A stretch of 64,000 bases of DNA from positions 124,001 to 188,000 of the forward strand of contig NZ_FRDM01000001.1 in assembly GCF_900143215.1 (NCBI RefSeq), in the 5' to 3' direction. The DNA is from Geodermatophilus obscurus. GTDB lineage: Bacteria > Actinomycetota > Actinomycetes > Mycobacteriales > Geodermatophilaceae. A model generated the notes under the pieces. It did not search any database and was not told the origin of the DNA. It saw nothing but the letters and a program-made list of their open reading frames with translations. The position numbers and the translations under genes are program-made. Positions 1 through 7,527 of this stretch are shown here, in pieces. Position 1 is the stretch's first letter; every line of letters begins with the position of its first letter.

Positions 1-1
1 G

Positions 2-796
2 CTGCGCCCCGACAGCGCTGACCGGCCCGGCGTCGTGTGGGCCGGCTGCGAGCCGCACTCGCTGTGGCGCAGCACCGACGGCGGCTGCAGCTTCGAGTTC
101 GTCCGCGGTCTGTGGGACCACCCGCACCGGCCGACCTGGGAGCCCGGCGGCGGAGGTGGAGCGGTGCACACGGTGCTGCCCGACCCCGCCTCGGACCGGG
201 TGACCGTGGCGATGAGCACCGGCGGTGTCTACGTCAGCGAGGACGGCGCCTCGACGTGGGAGCCGCGCAACGCCGGCATCAGCGCCGCCTTCCTGCCCGA
301 GCCCGCGCCCGAGTACGGCCAGTGCGTGCACAAGGTCGCCGTCGACGCGGCCGGCCCGGACCGGATGTACGCGCAGAACCACTTCGGCGTCTTCCGCACC
401 GACGACGCCGGGAAGGCCTGGACGTCGATCGCCGAGGGCCTGCCCGCCGACTTCGGCTTCCCGGTCGTCGCCTCGCCATCCACCCCCGGCACCGCCTGGG
501 TGGTGCCGCTGGTCGCCGACGTGCAGCGGGTGCCGCCGGAGGGCCGGCTGCAGGTGCACCGCACCCGCGACGCGGGGGAGACCTGGACCGCGCTGACCAC
601 CGGCCTGCCCGACGGCTGCTGGGCGGCCGTCGTGCGCGACGCCGTCTGCGCCGACCAGGCCGAACCGACCGGGCTCTACGTCGGCACCCGCGACGGGTGC
701 GTCTACGCCAGCGCCGACGAGGGCGACACCTTCGGCCTGGTGGCCGACCACCTGCCCGACGTGCTCGTCGTCCGCGCCGCCCGGATCCCGGCATGA
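2..796 (+). CDS. BNR/sialidase-fold repeat protein, C-terminal part
   Basis: Open at the window edge, so the N-terminus is missing; about 264 residues remain. The sequence contains repeated Asp-box-like units, such as STDGGCSFE, SEDGASTWEP, TDDAGKAWTS, TRDAGETWTA and SADEGDTF, spaced about 55-60 residues apart. This is typical of BNR/VPS10-type beta-propellers annotated as exo-alpha-sialidase-like or WD40/YVTN-like proteins. No catalytic sialidase Arg triad can be assigned, so enzymatic activity is not claimed. Its stop overlaps the start of the next gene in an ATGA, so the two are probably translationally coupled. In actinobacteria such propeller genes often sit beside a MoaD/ThiS-like gene, as here, but the shared role is not known to me. 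Confidence 0.75.
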   Translation: MRPDSADRPGVVWAGCEPHSLWRSTDGGCSFEFVRGLWDHPHRPTWEPGGGGGAVHTVLPDPASDRVTVAMSTGGVYVSEDGASTWEPRNAGISAAFLPEPAPEYGQCVHKVAVDAAGPDRMYAQNHFGVFRTDDAGKAWTSIAEGLPADFGFPVVASPSTPGTAWVVPLVADVQRVPPEGRLQVHRTRDAGETWTALTTGLPDGCWAAVVRDAVCADQAEPTGLYVGTRDGCVYASADEGDTFGLVADHLPDVLVVRAARIPA

Positions 797-1074
797 GGGT
801 CGAGGTGGTGCTGCCCGGCGTCCTCGCCGACCTGGCCGGCGGCACCCGGCACCTGGAGGTCGCCCCGAGCGGGGGCACGCTCGCCGACCTGCTCGACACG
901 CTGGCCGCCGTCCACCCGCGGCTGGCCCGCCGGATCCGGGACGAGGCCGGCGCGCTGCGGCGCTTCGTCAACGTCTACGTGGACGGCGACGACGTCCGGT
1001 TCACCGGGGGGCTGGCGGCTGCGGTGCCCGACGGCGCCGTCGTCCAGGTGCTGCCGTCGGTGGCCGGCGGGTGA
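793..1074 (+). CDS. MoaD/ThiS-family ubiquitin-like protein
   Basis: 93 residues, the usual MoaD/ThiS length, ending in Gly-Gly. That is the C-terminus activated by adenylation or thiocarboxylation in this family. The beta-grasp pattern is visible: an N-terminal MRVEVVLPG strand, a GGTLADLLDTL helix, a central FVNVYVDGDDVRF strand and a final VVQVLPSVAGG. It starts on an ATG overlapping the stop of the propeller gene. No MoaE, ThiG, E1-like activator or cysteine synthase is nearby, so the sulfur acceptor (molybdopterin, thiamine, cysteine or another) cannot be inferred. It could equally be a protein modifier. Confidence 0.8.
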   Translation: MRVEVVLPGVLADLAGGTRHLEVAPSGGTLADLLDTLAAVHPRLARRIRDEAGALRRFVNVYVDGDDVRFTGGLAAAVPDGAVVQVLPSVAGG

Positions 1075-1155
1075 GCGGACAGGGGCGGGAGCCCGGCAAC
1101 GAGCGCCGGCGAGCGAGGAGCGCAGCCTCCCGCGGGAGCGAACGGGATCGCTGGG

Positions 1156-1401
1156 TCACAGGACGGCGAGCGTCGCGCACTCCGCGCACAGCTGCGAGCT
1201 GTCGTAGTCCTCCGGCGGCCACACGGTCTGCTCGTCCACCGCGACGTAGGCCCCGCACAGCGCCTTGCGGCTGCGGCCGTTCACCTTGCCGATGGTCGCG
1301 TGCGCCGGCCCGATCTGCCGCGGGACGAGCCCCTCCGCGCTGCCCACCGAGCCGACCATCACGACGGCGTGAGCGGTTCCGTAGGAGTACGCGAGAGTCA
1401 T
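1156..1401 (-). CDS. small conserved protein with C-terminal CxxC
   Basis: About 81 residues from the ATG at 1399-1401; a longer upstream reading is possible but would run into the divergent chemoreceptor region. It shows an N-terminal [17 protein letters not shown] strand pair, a central [10 protein letters not shown] and a C-terminal [10 protein letters not shown]. Three cysteines including CxxC suggest a small metal or redox site, like the short zinc-ribbon-like proteins common in actinobacteria. I do not recognise a named family. It stands alone, divergent from the chemoreceptor gene. Function unknown. Confidence 0.5.
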   Translation of the reverse strand: MTLAYSYGTAHAVVMVGSVGSAEGLVPRQIGPAHATIGKVNGRSRKALCGAYVAVDEQTVWPPEDYDSSQLCAECATLAVL

Positions 1402-1504
1402 GGCCCCAGGGTCGCCAGGAGGAGCCGGGCCGGGCAGCACCCGGGAGGTGCGTGTCGGCTGCACCCGTCCCAGCCGTCGCTGCCGTCACAGCGGAGCACT
1501 GCCG

Positions 1505-2896
1505 ATGGTGAGACCGGATCGGACTCAACTGTTCTGGTCCGGGGACCGAAGAGCGTTCGTGACCACCACGCCCGTGCGCACGGCGCACGCCGACGAGGAC
1601 GCCCCGAGCGGGTTCTGGGCGGCCGTCCCCCGGGGTGCCCGGCTCGACGCCCGCAGCTTCGGAGCCCGCCACCGGGTGACCACGGGGGTGCTGATCGCCC
1701 ACGTGCCCGTCCTCGCGGTGATCGGGCTCGTCCGCGATGTGGGCGGCTGGCTGCTGTGGGGGCAGCTCGCCGTCATCGCCGTCCTGGTGGTCCTCGGCCT
1801 GGCCCTGCGCGGCCAGGTGGCCCGGGCCGCCGCCGTCGGACTCGGGCTCATGGTCGGCGCCGACGTGCTGCTCCACGTCGGCGGCGGCCTCACCGACCTG
1901 CACATCTGGTTCTACGTGCTGCTCCCGCTGGTCGCGCTGTACCAGATGTGGACGCCGTTCCTGCTGGCCGTGGCCTTCGTCGCCGTCCACCACACGGTCA
2001 CGGGCATCTGGCTGCCGACGTCGGTGTCGACCACCCACCAGGCGCACGAGCACCCCATGGCCTTCGCCGCCCTGCACGCGGCCTTCCTGCTGGTGGAGGC
2101 GACCTTCCCGACCTACGGGTGGCGGTACGCCGAGCAGTCCGAGTCCGGGCGGCGCGCACAGCAGCGCCTGGCCGAGGAGCAGCGCGCCGCCCACGACCGG
2201 GCCGAGCTCGCGCTCGCCGAGGAGCGGGCGCGCACGGCGGACGACGCCGCCCGGCAGGCCCAGGACCGGGAGGACCGCGCCGCGCGGCTCGGGGAGCGCA
2301 TCTCCGGCCTCGTGGACGCCGGCCGCCGGCTGGACGAGAACGTCGCCACCGCCACCGACGTGATGGAGGGGCTGCGCTCGGCGATCGCCGAGATCGCCGC
2401 CGCGGCCAGCGGCGCGAGCACCACCGCCCGGGAGGCGAGCGCGCGGTCGCGCACCGGCGCCGCGACCGTCGACCGGCTGGCCGGGACCATGGCCGAGATC
2501 GACCAGATCGCCGGCAGCATCTCCTCGATCGCCGACCAGACCAACCTGCTGGCGCTCAACGCCACCATCGAGTCGGCCCGCGCGGGGGAGGCGGGCAAGG
2601 GGTTCGCCGTCGTCGCCGGGGAGGTCAAGGACCTCGCGCTGGAGACCGCACGGGCGACCGAGCGGATCCGGTCCGTCGTCGACGCCGTCCGCCAGGAGGT
2701 CGAGGCGGCCGGCACCGCGCTGGGCAGCGTCGAGGACATCATCCGCGGCGTCGTCGACGCGCAGGGCACGATCGCCGCCGCCGTCGAGGAGCAGAACGCG
2801 GCGACCGCGCAGGCGCAGGAGGCCATCGCCGGCGCCTCGCGCGAGGCGACGTGCATGGCCGCCGACCTGCAGCGGATCGTCGACGGAGGGCACTGA
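1505..2896 (+). CDS. membrane methyl-accepting chemotaxis protein
   Basis: 463 residues from the ATG at 1505, chosen because GGAG lies 8 nt upstream; a GTG at 1559 is an alternative. About six hydrophobic helices between residues 57 and 205 form an integral sensor with no large periplasmic domain. A charged Glu/Arg/Ala coiled coil follows. The C-terminal signalling hairpin contains the classic tip [20 protein letters not shown] and [11 protein letters not shown] around residues 335-370, the site that binds CheA and CheW. No che genes are in the window, so it must work with a remote chemosensory cluster. The ligand is unknown; a polytopic sensor suggests a membrane-derived or energy-state cue. 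Confidence 0.9.
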   Translation: MVRPDRTQLFWSGDRRAFVTTTPVRTAHADEDAPSGFWAAVPRGARLDARSFGARHRVTTGVLIAHVPVLAVIGLVRDVGGWLLWGQLAVIAVLVVLGLALRGQVARAAAVGLGLMVGADVLLHVGGGLTDLHIWFYVLLPLVALYQMWTPFLLAVAFVAVHHTVTGIWLPTSVSTTHQAHEHPMAFAALHAAFLLVEATFPTYGWRYAEQSESGRRAQQRLAEEQRAAHDRAELALAEERARTADDAARQAQDREDRAARLGERISGLVDAGRRLDENVATATDVMEGLRSAIAEIAAAASGASTTAREASARSRTGAATVDRLAGTMAEIDQIAGSISSIADQTNLLALNATIESARAGEAGKGFAVVAGEVKDLALETARATERIRSVVDAVRQEVEAAGTALGSVEDIIRGVVDAQGTIAAAVEEQNAATAQAQEAIAGASREATCMAADLQRIVDGGH

Positions 2897-2947
2897 CCAC
2901 CCCGCGCCGCGCGGACCCGGTCTCACGACACGGCCCTCCGTGGGCGG

Positions 2948-3136
2948 CTACTCGCGGACCACCCACACCTCGGCCGGTCCCTGTGGCGTGGTCCGCACCT
3001 CCACGGGCTCGAAGCGCTGGTAGACCCCGAACCAGCGGGGCCCGTCGTAGACCAGCACCGAGGACGTCAAGAGCTCGGCGGCCACCTCGTCGATCTCGCC
3101 GTGCCGCGGGCCACCCCAGTGGAAGATCAACGGCAT
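2948..3136 (-). CDS. hypothetical protein, 62 aa
   Basis: Short ORF with a normal ATG (MPLIFHWGGPRHGEIDEV) and good high-GC codon use. It carries aromatic residues in a beta-rich pattern (VLVYDGPRWFGVYQRF, PAEVWVVRE). I recognise no family. It lies convergent to the chemoreceptor stop and divergent from the decayed GAF-ANTAR copy. The predicted composition is acidic and soluble, with no signal peptide. It resembles the short orphan proteins often found in Geodermatophilaceae intergenic space; function unknown. Confidence 0.5.
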   Translation of the reverse strand: MPLIFHWGGPRHGEIDEVAAELLTSSVLVYDGPRWFGVYQRFEPVEVRTTPQGPAEVWVVRE

Positions 3137-3234
3137 GGGGGCACGCTAGCCCTGTCCTGTCCCGACGTCGCCGGCAGGACGGCGCGAGACCGGTACGTCG
3201 GGTCGGTCCGACGCGGACGTCGGTGCCCACGTCC

Positions 3235-3545
3235 TCCTGGTGCGCGTAGGGTCGGAACCGGCGCGTGGGACGTCCACCGCCACCGCCGACCGCGCGTCGA
3301 GCAACGACGTGCAGCCCGCACGGGATCCGGGATCGGGTCCCGCGGCCGAGGTCACCAGCCCCCGGTTCGAGCAGACCGGATGCCCTCCGTGGCCCGCAGT
3401 CAGGACCCGCAGCCCGCGATCGCCGCGGAGGCGCTGGAGCGCCTGGGCCGGCTGTCGCTGCGCGAGCTGTCGATGGACGACCTGCTGCAGACCGTGGCCG
3501 ACCTGGTCAACACGGCGATGCCCGGCGACCCCCCCGGCACCGGCC
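3235..3545 (+). repeat. duplicated promoter plus 5' gene segment, copy 1 (decayed)
   Basis: This stretch aligns base by base, with small gaps, to about 5495-5800. It covers a TAGGGT -10-like hexamer (3247-3252; TAGTGT at 5506-5511 in the other copy), a shared GAGGTC...GAGCCCCCGGT-type leader and the first 45-50 codons of the GAF-ANTAR gene. Copy 2 drives an intact gene; this copy does not. Confidence 0.75.
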
Positions 3546-3939
3546 TCCTGCCCAGCGACCGCGCATAGCGACCGCCTCAGAGCCCGGAGCTGCGGGCCCG
3601 TCAGCGGCCACCGCGACCTCCCGGGGGTCCTGGCGGTCAGGCCCCGCCGCTCCGGACCACGGGGCGGCGGGGCCGCCCCCCGTGCTCGCGACGGCGCCCT
3701 GTGCTGTGCAACCAGGTCGTTCCCGCCGAACAGCGCAGAGCGCGCTGCGCAGCCGGATCGTGATCGAGCCGGCCAAGGGCGTGCTGTCGGCGCGGGCCGG
3801 CATCAGCGTGGGGGAGGCGTTCACCCGCATGCGGACCCACGCCCGGCACAGCGGTGGACAGCTGGCGACCGTCGCGGAGGCCGTGGTGACCGGCACGCTG
3901 GACCACGGCGACCTCGAGCCGGTGACCGACTCGTCGTGA
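3380..3939 (+). pseudogene. decayed GAF-ANTAR regulator (paralogue of the 5636-6364 gene)
   Basis: Two separated fragments of one ancestral gene. 3380-3568, in one frame, encodes an N-terminus almost identical to the downstream intact regulator (ALERLGRLSLRELSMDDLLQ) and stops after about 62 codons, just inside the GAF domain. From about 3748, in another frame, an ANTAR-like tail appears (RIVIEPAKGVLSARAGISV, EAFTRMRTHA, VVTGTLDH) ending at 3939. It matches the intact IDQAKGMLIERYKLTPDAAF. The GAF core is deleted and the frames disagree, so no full product is possible. The GGAGGG ribosome site of the intact copy is also degraded here. The short N-terminal peptide or the ANTAR piece could still be expressed, but I infer neither. 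Confidence 0.75.
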
Positions 3940-4036
3940 GCGAGACGCGGGCCCGCCGCGCCGCTGCCGGGGGCAGGAGCCGCCGGTGTCCACTACGTAG
4001 CCGCTCCAGGCACCGGTGGGCGCCTGAGGGCACGGA

Positions 4037-4086
4037 ACGACACGAGGCCCCTACGCGGCGCACCCATCACGCGGGCCTCGTGTCGT
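4037..4086 (+). terminator. perfect 14-bp hairpin
   Basis: Arms 4037-4050 (ACGACACGAGGCCC) and 4073-4086 are perfect reverse complements around a 22-nt loop. It has no T tract, as is usual for actinobacterial hairpin terminators. It separates the decayed GAF-ANTAR copy from the DUF1707 gene. Confidence 0.6.
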
Positions 4087-4177
4087 CGTGGACCCGCGCG
4101 CGCCGGAACCCGCCCGGTGGCCTGGGCGCAGGTGCAGGCTGTGGCCCTCTCCGCGTCGCACCTCGGGAGGAACGACC

Positions 4178-4660
4178 ATGCCACCCCTGATCGACCTGGA
4201 CAGCGCGGCTACGTCCGCACCGCGGATGCGCGCGTCAGACACCGACCGGCTGACCACCGTCGAGCGACTGCAGGACGCGGTGGCCCGCGGCCTGCTCACG
4301 CCGGACGAGGGCAGCGAGCGGATGGCCGACGCCTTCGCCGCCATCCACCTGACCGACCTCGACCCGCTGACCGAGGACCTGCCGCCGACGCCGCCCGAGC
4401 GCACGGCGCCGGGCTGGCGGTCGCTCGGGGCGCTCGCGGTCGAGCAGGTGCGGACCTCCGTGACCAGCGCCACCGGGCGTCTGGGGACGGCGCGGGTGGC
4501 GGTCGTGCTCCTCGTCACCTCCCTCGTCCTCGTTCTCGTCGGCGCCCTGGGCGGGGTGGCGCTGTCCGACAGCGGTGGCGGCGGGGGCGGTGACGGCGGC
4601 TGGCACGAGTACCGGCATCCCCACTGGGACGACGACCGGGATCACGACTGGGACGACTGA
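4178..4660 (+). CDS. DUF1707 (SHOCT-like) membrane protein with Gly/His/Asp/Trp tail
   Basis: 160 residues. The start at 4178 is fixed by GGGAGG seven bases upstream. Residues about 15-65 (MRASDTDRLTTVERLQDAVA, GLLTPDEGSERMADAF) match the DUF1707 domain, a short helical motif at the N-terminus of many actinobacterial membrane proteins, thought to mediate oligomerisation. A single hydrophobic helix (VAVVLLVTSLVLVLVGAL) lies near residues 105-125. The last 30 residues are a poly-Gly linker followed by a WHEYRHPHWDDD-type tail rich in His, Asp and Trp, which could bind divalent metals on the outside of the cell; that is inference. Monocistronic, flanked by hairpins on both sides. Confidence 0.75.
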   Translation: MPPLIDLDSAATSAPRMRASDTDRLTTVERLQDAVARGLLTPDEGSERMADAFAAIHLTDLDPLTEDLPPTPPERTAPGWRSLGALAVEQVRTSVTSATGRLGTARVAVVLLVTSLVLVLVGALGGVALSDSGGGGGGDGGWHEYRHPHWDDDRDHDWDD

Positions 4661-4715
4661 CAGTCGATCCCGCCGCTCCCCGGAGATCGGGTCGGGTGAG
4701 CGGCGGTGCGCGACT
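4661..4715 (+). terminator. hairpin after the DUF1707 gene
   Basis: CCGCCGCTC (4670-4678) pairs with GAGCGGCGG (4698-4706), and the flanking CAGTCG/CGACTG extends the stem. It begins immediately after the stop at 4660. No T tract. Confidence 0.6.
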
Positions 4716-5054
4716 GGCAGGCCTCGCCGAGGACCGCGGTGTGCTCGGCGCGTGCGAGTTGGAGGCGCCCGCCGGGTGGCAGGGCGCCGCGCTGCGACCC
4801 GGTCCTGGTCCGGAACGAGCTCCCGGGCTCCGGCCTCCTGTCGCTGCGTGCGACCGATCGCCGAGAGGCGACCGTCGGGCCGGTCGTCACCTACCGCGGC
4901 CGCGGGGTCCTGGTGAACGTCGGCGGCGCCGGAACGCAGGGAGGCCCTGGCCAGCGAACTGATGGCATGCTGCGCCTGGACCGTAGGGCTCGGTCGTGTT
5001 GCCCGGTGATCGTGCCGGCTGGTGACACGATGGCCGTCGTTCTGGCCTGCCGTT
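4716..5054. other. intergenic region with no supported gene
   Basis: About 340 bases. Open frames exist on both strands but show no domain, ribosome site or consistent codon pattern. I see no RNA gene or mobile element. Confidence 0.4.
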
Positions 5055-5345
5055 GTGCCCGTTCCTCGGCCCATCATCGACGCTGACGCGGCGCGTGTGC
5101 GCGCTGCCGTGGCAGGCGTTCGCGCAGCCCAGGAGAGGCTGGAGAAGGTCGTCGCCCAGGCGTTGAGGAACGGGGCGTCGGTGCGTTCGGTCGCCGAGCT
5201 CGGGCTGTCGGCGAACACGGTGCAGAAGTACGGTCGAGCGCACGGCTGGCCGACCGAGCAGAACCGGGAGCGCTTCTACGAATCTCGCTACGACCGGGAG
5301 GACCGCGAGGAGCAGGAGAGCCGGGACGGCGCGGAGCGGGCATAG
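5055..5345 (+). CDS. small helix-turn-helix-like protein
   Basis: About 96 residues from GTG 5055; GTG 5022 is also possible, and neither start has a clear ribosome site. A long N-terminal helix (ARVRAAVAGVRAAQERLEKV) leads into NGASVRSVAELGLSANTVQK, YGRAHGWP. That is a helix-turn-helix of the kind seen in short actinobacterial DNA-binding proteins, where GASVREVAE..GLS..TVQ..GRRHGW is typical. A charged tail ends the protein. It may be a plasmid- or phage-type accessory regulator. The target is unknown; it lies upstream of, and in the same direction as, the GAF-ANTAR gene, but 290 bp away. Confidence 0.5.
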   Translation: MPVPRPIIDADAARVRAAVAGVRAAQERLEKVVAQALRNGASVRSVAELGLSANTVQKYGRAHGWPTEQNRERFYESRYDREDREEQESRDGAERA

Positions 5346-5494
5346 GGCGGCCCCACCAGCTGCGCTGCAGGACCAGTGAGGCCTGACCTGCGAGGCTCTC
5401 CTGATGAACGCCACCGGCTGGAAGTGACGCTACGCCGCATTCCCGTGGCGAGCGGCGAGCAGTGCAACCGGTGACACGATCACCGGCGCGATCC

Positions 5495-5800
5495 TCAGCA
5501 ACCCGTAGTGTTCGTGCGGACGCGCGACAACGACCGCGGGTCGATCGTGCGTCAGGCAGCAGCGCACACCACGCGGGCCGCGACCCGCGACCGAGGTCGA
5601 CGAGCCCCCGGTGCCACCAGACCGGAGGGCCAGTCGTGGCCGACAGGCAGAACTCTCAACCAGCCGACCCCGCCGAGGCGCTGGAGCGCCTGGGTCGGCT
5701 GTCCTTGCGCGAGCTGTCGATGGACAACCTGCTGCAGATGGTGGCCGACCTGACGAAGTCGGTGATGCCCGGCGACACCGAGGCATCGGTGCTGCTGCTG
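5495..5800 (+). repeat. duplicated promoter plus 5' gene segment, copy 2 (intact)
   Basis: Partner of 3235-3545. The leader from the TAGTGT hexamer (5506-5511) to the GTG start at 5636 is about 130 nt and is shared between copies, so the duplication included the regulatory region. Confidence 0.75.
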
Positions 5801-6364
5801 GTCAAGGACACGCCGACAACGGTCGTCTCCACCGGTGCGCTCGCCACCGACCTCGACGAGACGCAGTACGACAGGGGACACGGTCCCTGCCTGCACGCCG
5901 CCCGCACCGGCGAGATGATCGAGATCTCCGACACTCGGGCCGAGGATCGCTGGCCCGACTACACGCCTCGCGCCGTCGAGCGCGGCAACCTCAGCTCGCT
6001 GTCGATCCCGCTCGCCATCGATCCGGACGAGCAGGTCACCGGCGCGCTGAACATCTACGCCCGTCGCCCCGACGCCTTCGACGAGGCCAGCCGGTCCGTG
6101 GCCACCCGGTTCGGCCCCTACGCCGCGATCGCCACCGGCAACCTGTACGCCTACCAGTCCGCGCGGGACCTGGCCGAGAACCTGCAGTTGGCCATGGAGT
6201 CGCGGGCGGTCATCGACCAGGCGAAGGGCATGCTGATCGAGCGCTACAAGCTCACCCCGGACGCAGCCTTCCAGCTGCTGGCGCGGGTCTCCATGACCTC
6301 CAACCAGAAGCTCCGCGACATCGCCGACGAACTCGTCCGGACCGGCGAGCTCCGCCTCCCGTAG
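5636..6364 (+). CDS. GAF and ANTAR domain regulator
   Basis: 242 residues from GTG 5636, with GGAGGG seven bases upstream. After an N-terminal helical leader, a GAF sensor domain spans roughly residues 35-170 (TTVVSTGALATDLDETQYD, GHGPCLHAARTGEMIEISDT, SSLSIPLAID). The C-terminal 55 residues form an ANTAR domain (VIDQAKGMLIERYKLTPDAA, FQLLARVS). ANTAR proteins bind paired stem-loops in nascent RNA and cause antitermination; this GAF-ANTAR architecture is abundant in soil and stone-dwelling actinobacteria. The likely target is its own or a distant leader RNA; no paired ANTAR hexaloop target was identified here. The gene has a truncated paralogue 2.3 kb upstream. Confidence 0.9.
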   Translation: MADRQNSQPADPAEALERLGRLSLRELSMDNLLQMVADLTKSVMPGDTEASVLLLVKDTPTTVVSTGALATDLDETQYDRGHGPCLHAARTGEMIEISDTRAEDRWPDYTPRAVERGNLSSLSIPLAIDPDEQVTGALNIYARRPDAFDEASRSVATRFGPYAAIATGNLYAYQSARDLAENLQLAMESRAVIDQAKGMLIERYKLTPDAAFQLLARVSMTSNQKLRDIADELVRTGELRLP

Positions 6365-6443
6365 CGCACCGCCCGCTCCGTCGCACCGCGCCGGCGGGGC
6401 GGGCCATACGAGCCGCGATTGCCGGCTACGCCACCAGCAGCCG

Positions 6444-6483
6444 CCGCTGCCCCCCGATCCGGCCCCGGGCGAGGGGGCAGCGG
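6444..6483. terminator. hairpin CCGCTGCCCCC...GGGGGCAGCGG
   Basis: 11-bp arms at 6444-6454 and 6473-6483. The arm sequence equals the outer stem of the stop-anchored palindromic element found at 45509, 57315 and 60419, so this is probably a shortened member. It lies between the GAF-ANTAR stop and tRNA-His. Confidence 0.55.
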
Positions 6484-6517
6484 GGTCCCGATTGCCGCCG
6501 TCGACGGCACCGGAACA

Positions 6518-6557
6518 GGTGGAGGCCCTGGTCAGGGAACCGACCAGGGCCTCCACC
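6518..6557 (-). terminator. 16-bp perfect hairpin beside tRNA-His
   Basis: GGTGGAGGCCCTGGTC (6518-6533) and its exact complement (6542-6557) with an 8-nt loop. It starts 4 nt beyond the CCA end of the minus-strand tRNA, so it is probably the tRNA terminator, and possibly bidirectional. Confidence 0.7.
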
Positions 6558-6560
6558 GCG

Positions 6561-6636
6561 TGGGGTGAGTGACGGGGCTCGAACCCGCGACACCCAGGAT
6601 CACAACCTGGTGCTCTACCAGCTGAGCTACACCCAC
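6561..6636 (-). tRNA. tRNA-His (GTG anticodon)
   Basis: On the minus strand a full cloverleaf reads from GTGGGTG at the 5' end to CACTCAC plus C73 and an encoded CCA. The anticodon loop TTGTGAT gives GTG, so histidine. The base before the 5' end (6637) is G on the tRNA strand and can supply the essential G-1 opposite C73. The D-loop AGCTCAGCTGGTAGAGC and T-loop GGTTCGAGCCC are canonical. Confidence 0.97.
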
Positions 6637-6703
6637 CACGTCTCCCGGACGGCCGCTCGACAGCGGGTCGTCCGGGGAACCGGCACCACGATACCGGAGA
6701 CCC

Positions 6704-7381
6704 TCAGGCGTCCGACGCGGCCGGGGGTTCCTGCGGGGGCACGCCGGCGTCCTCGGCGGCGAACAGCTCGGCGAAGGACGCCGTGACCGTCGCGGCGGCC
6801 GCCTGCGCCTGGGACGTCGAGGGGCCCGGGCCGTCGACGAACACGGTCCGCCGGTAGTACGCCAGCTCGCGCACCGACTCGATGATGTCGGCCAGCGCGC
6901 GGTGGGCCAGCCCCTTCTGCGGTTGGGCGAAGTACACCCGGGGGAACCAGCGACGGGCCAGCTCCTTGATCGAGGAGACATCGATCATCCGGTAGTGCAG
7001 GTGGTCGTCGAGCTCGGGCATGTCGCGGGCGAGGAAGCCGCGGTCGGTGCCGATCGAGTTGCCGCACAGCGGCGCCGTCCGCCGCTCGGGCACGAACCGC
7101 TTCAGGTAGGCCAGCAGCTGCTGCTCGGCCTCGGCGACGGTCAGCGTCGAGGCCCGCACCGCCTCGGTGAGACCGGACTTGGCGTGCATCTCGGTGACGA
7201 CGTCGACCATGCCCTCCAGCGCGGCATCGTCGGCGGAGATGACCAGGTCCAGGCCGGGGTCGAGGACGTTGAGCTCGGAGTCGGTGACCAGCACCGCGAC
7301 CTCGATGAGCTTGTCCCGGGTGAGGTCCAGCCCGGTCATCTCGCAGTCGATCCAGACCAGGTGTCCCGCGCTGTCCGCCAC
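6704..7381 (-). CDS. orn: oligoribonuclease (DEDDh 3'-5' exoribonuclease)
   Basis: 225 residues. It degrades 2-5 nt RNA fragments and linear dinucleotides such as pGpG to monomers in the cytoplasm. The DEDDh signature is complete: [11 protein letters not shown] near residue 12 supplies the first Asp/Glu pair, [15 protein letters not shown] the second Asp, and [14 protein letters not shown] the His and last Asp. The Ala/Pro-rich extension after about residue 180 exceeds the roughly 180-residue E. coli enzyme, as is common in actinobacteria. It follows tRNA-His on the same strand. Because the window also carries a GGDEF-EAL protein, pGpG clearance is a relevant role. Confidence 0.93.
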   Translation of the reverse strand: MADSAGHLVWIDCEMTGLDLTRDKLIEVAVLVTDSELNVLDPGLDLVISADDAALEGMVDVVTEMHAKSGLTEAVRASTLTVAEAEQQLLAYLKRFVPERRTAPLCGNSIGTDRGFLARDMPELDDHLHYRMIDVSSIKELARRWFPRVYFAQPQKGLAHRALADIIESVRELAYYRRTVFVDGPGPSTSQAQAAAATVTASFAELFAAEDAGVPPQEPPAASDA

Positions 7382-7527
7382 GGGGGTCGACCCTACGTCG
7401 CACCCCAGGCGGCTGCCCGCACGGCAGGCGATGCGGAACCCGCCACTCCCGTACTCCTCGGGAACCGGGATCGGGCCCTGCGCGCCGCTACGCTCCGCCG
7501 GACCGCCCCGAGTCCAGGAGTGCTCCC

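Noticed and set aside
1001-2926. 641-codon minus-strand frame
   Set aside because: Shadow of the chemoreceptor gene; low-complexity Gly/Arg/Asp product, no motif.
4706-5086. 126-codon frame after the DUF1707 terminator
   Set aside because: No domain, start lies inside the terminator stem and the end overlaps the small HTH gene.
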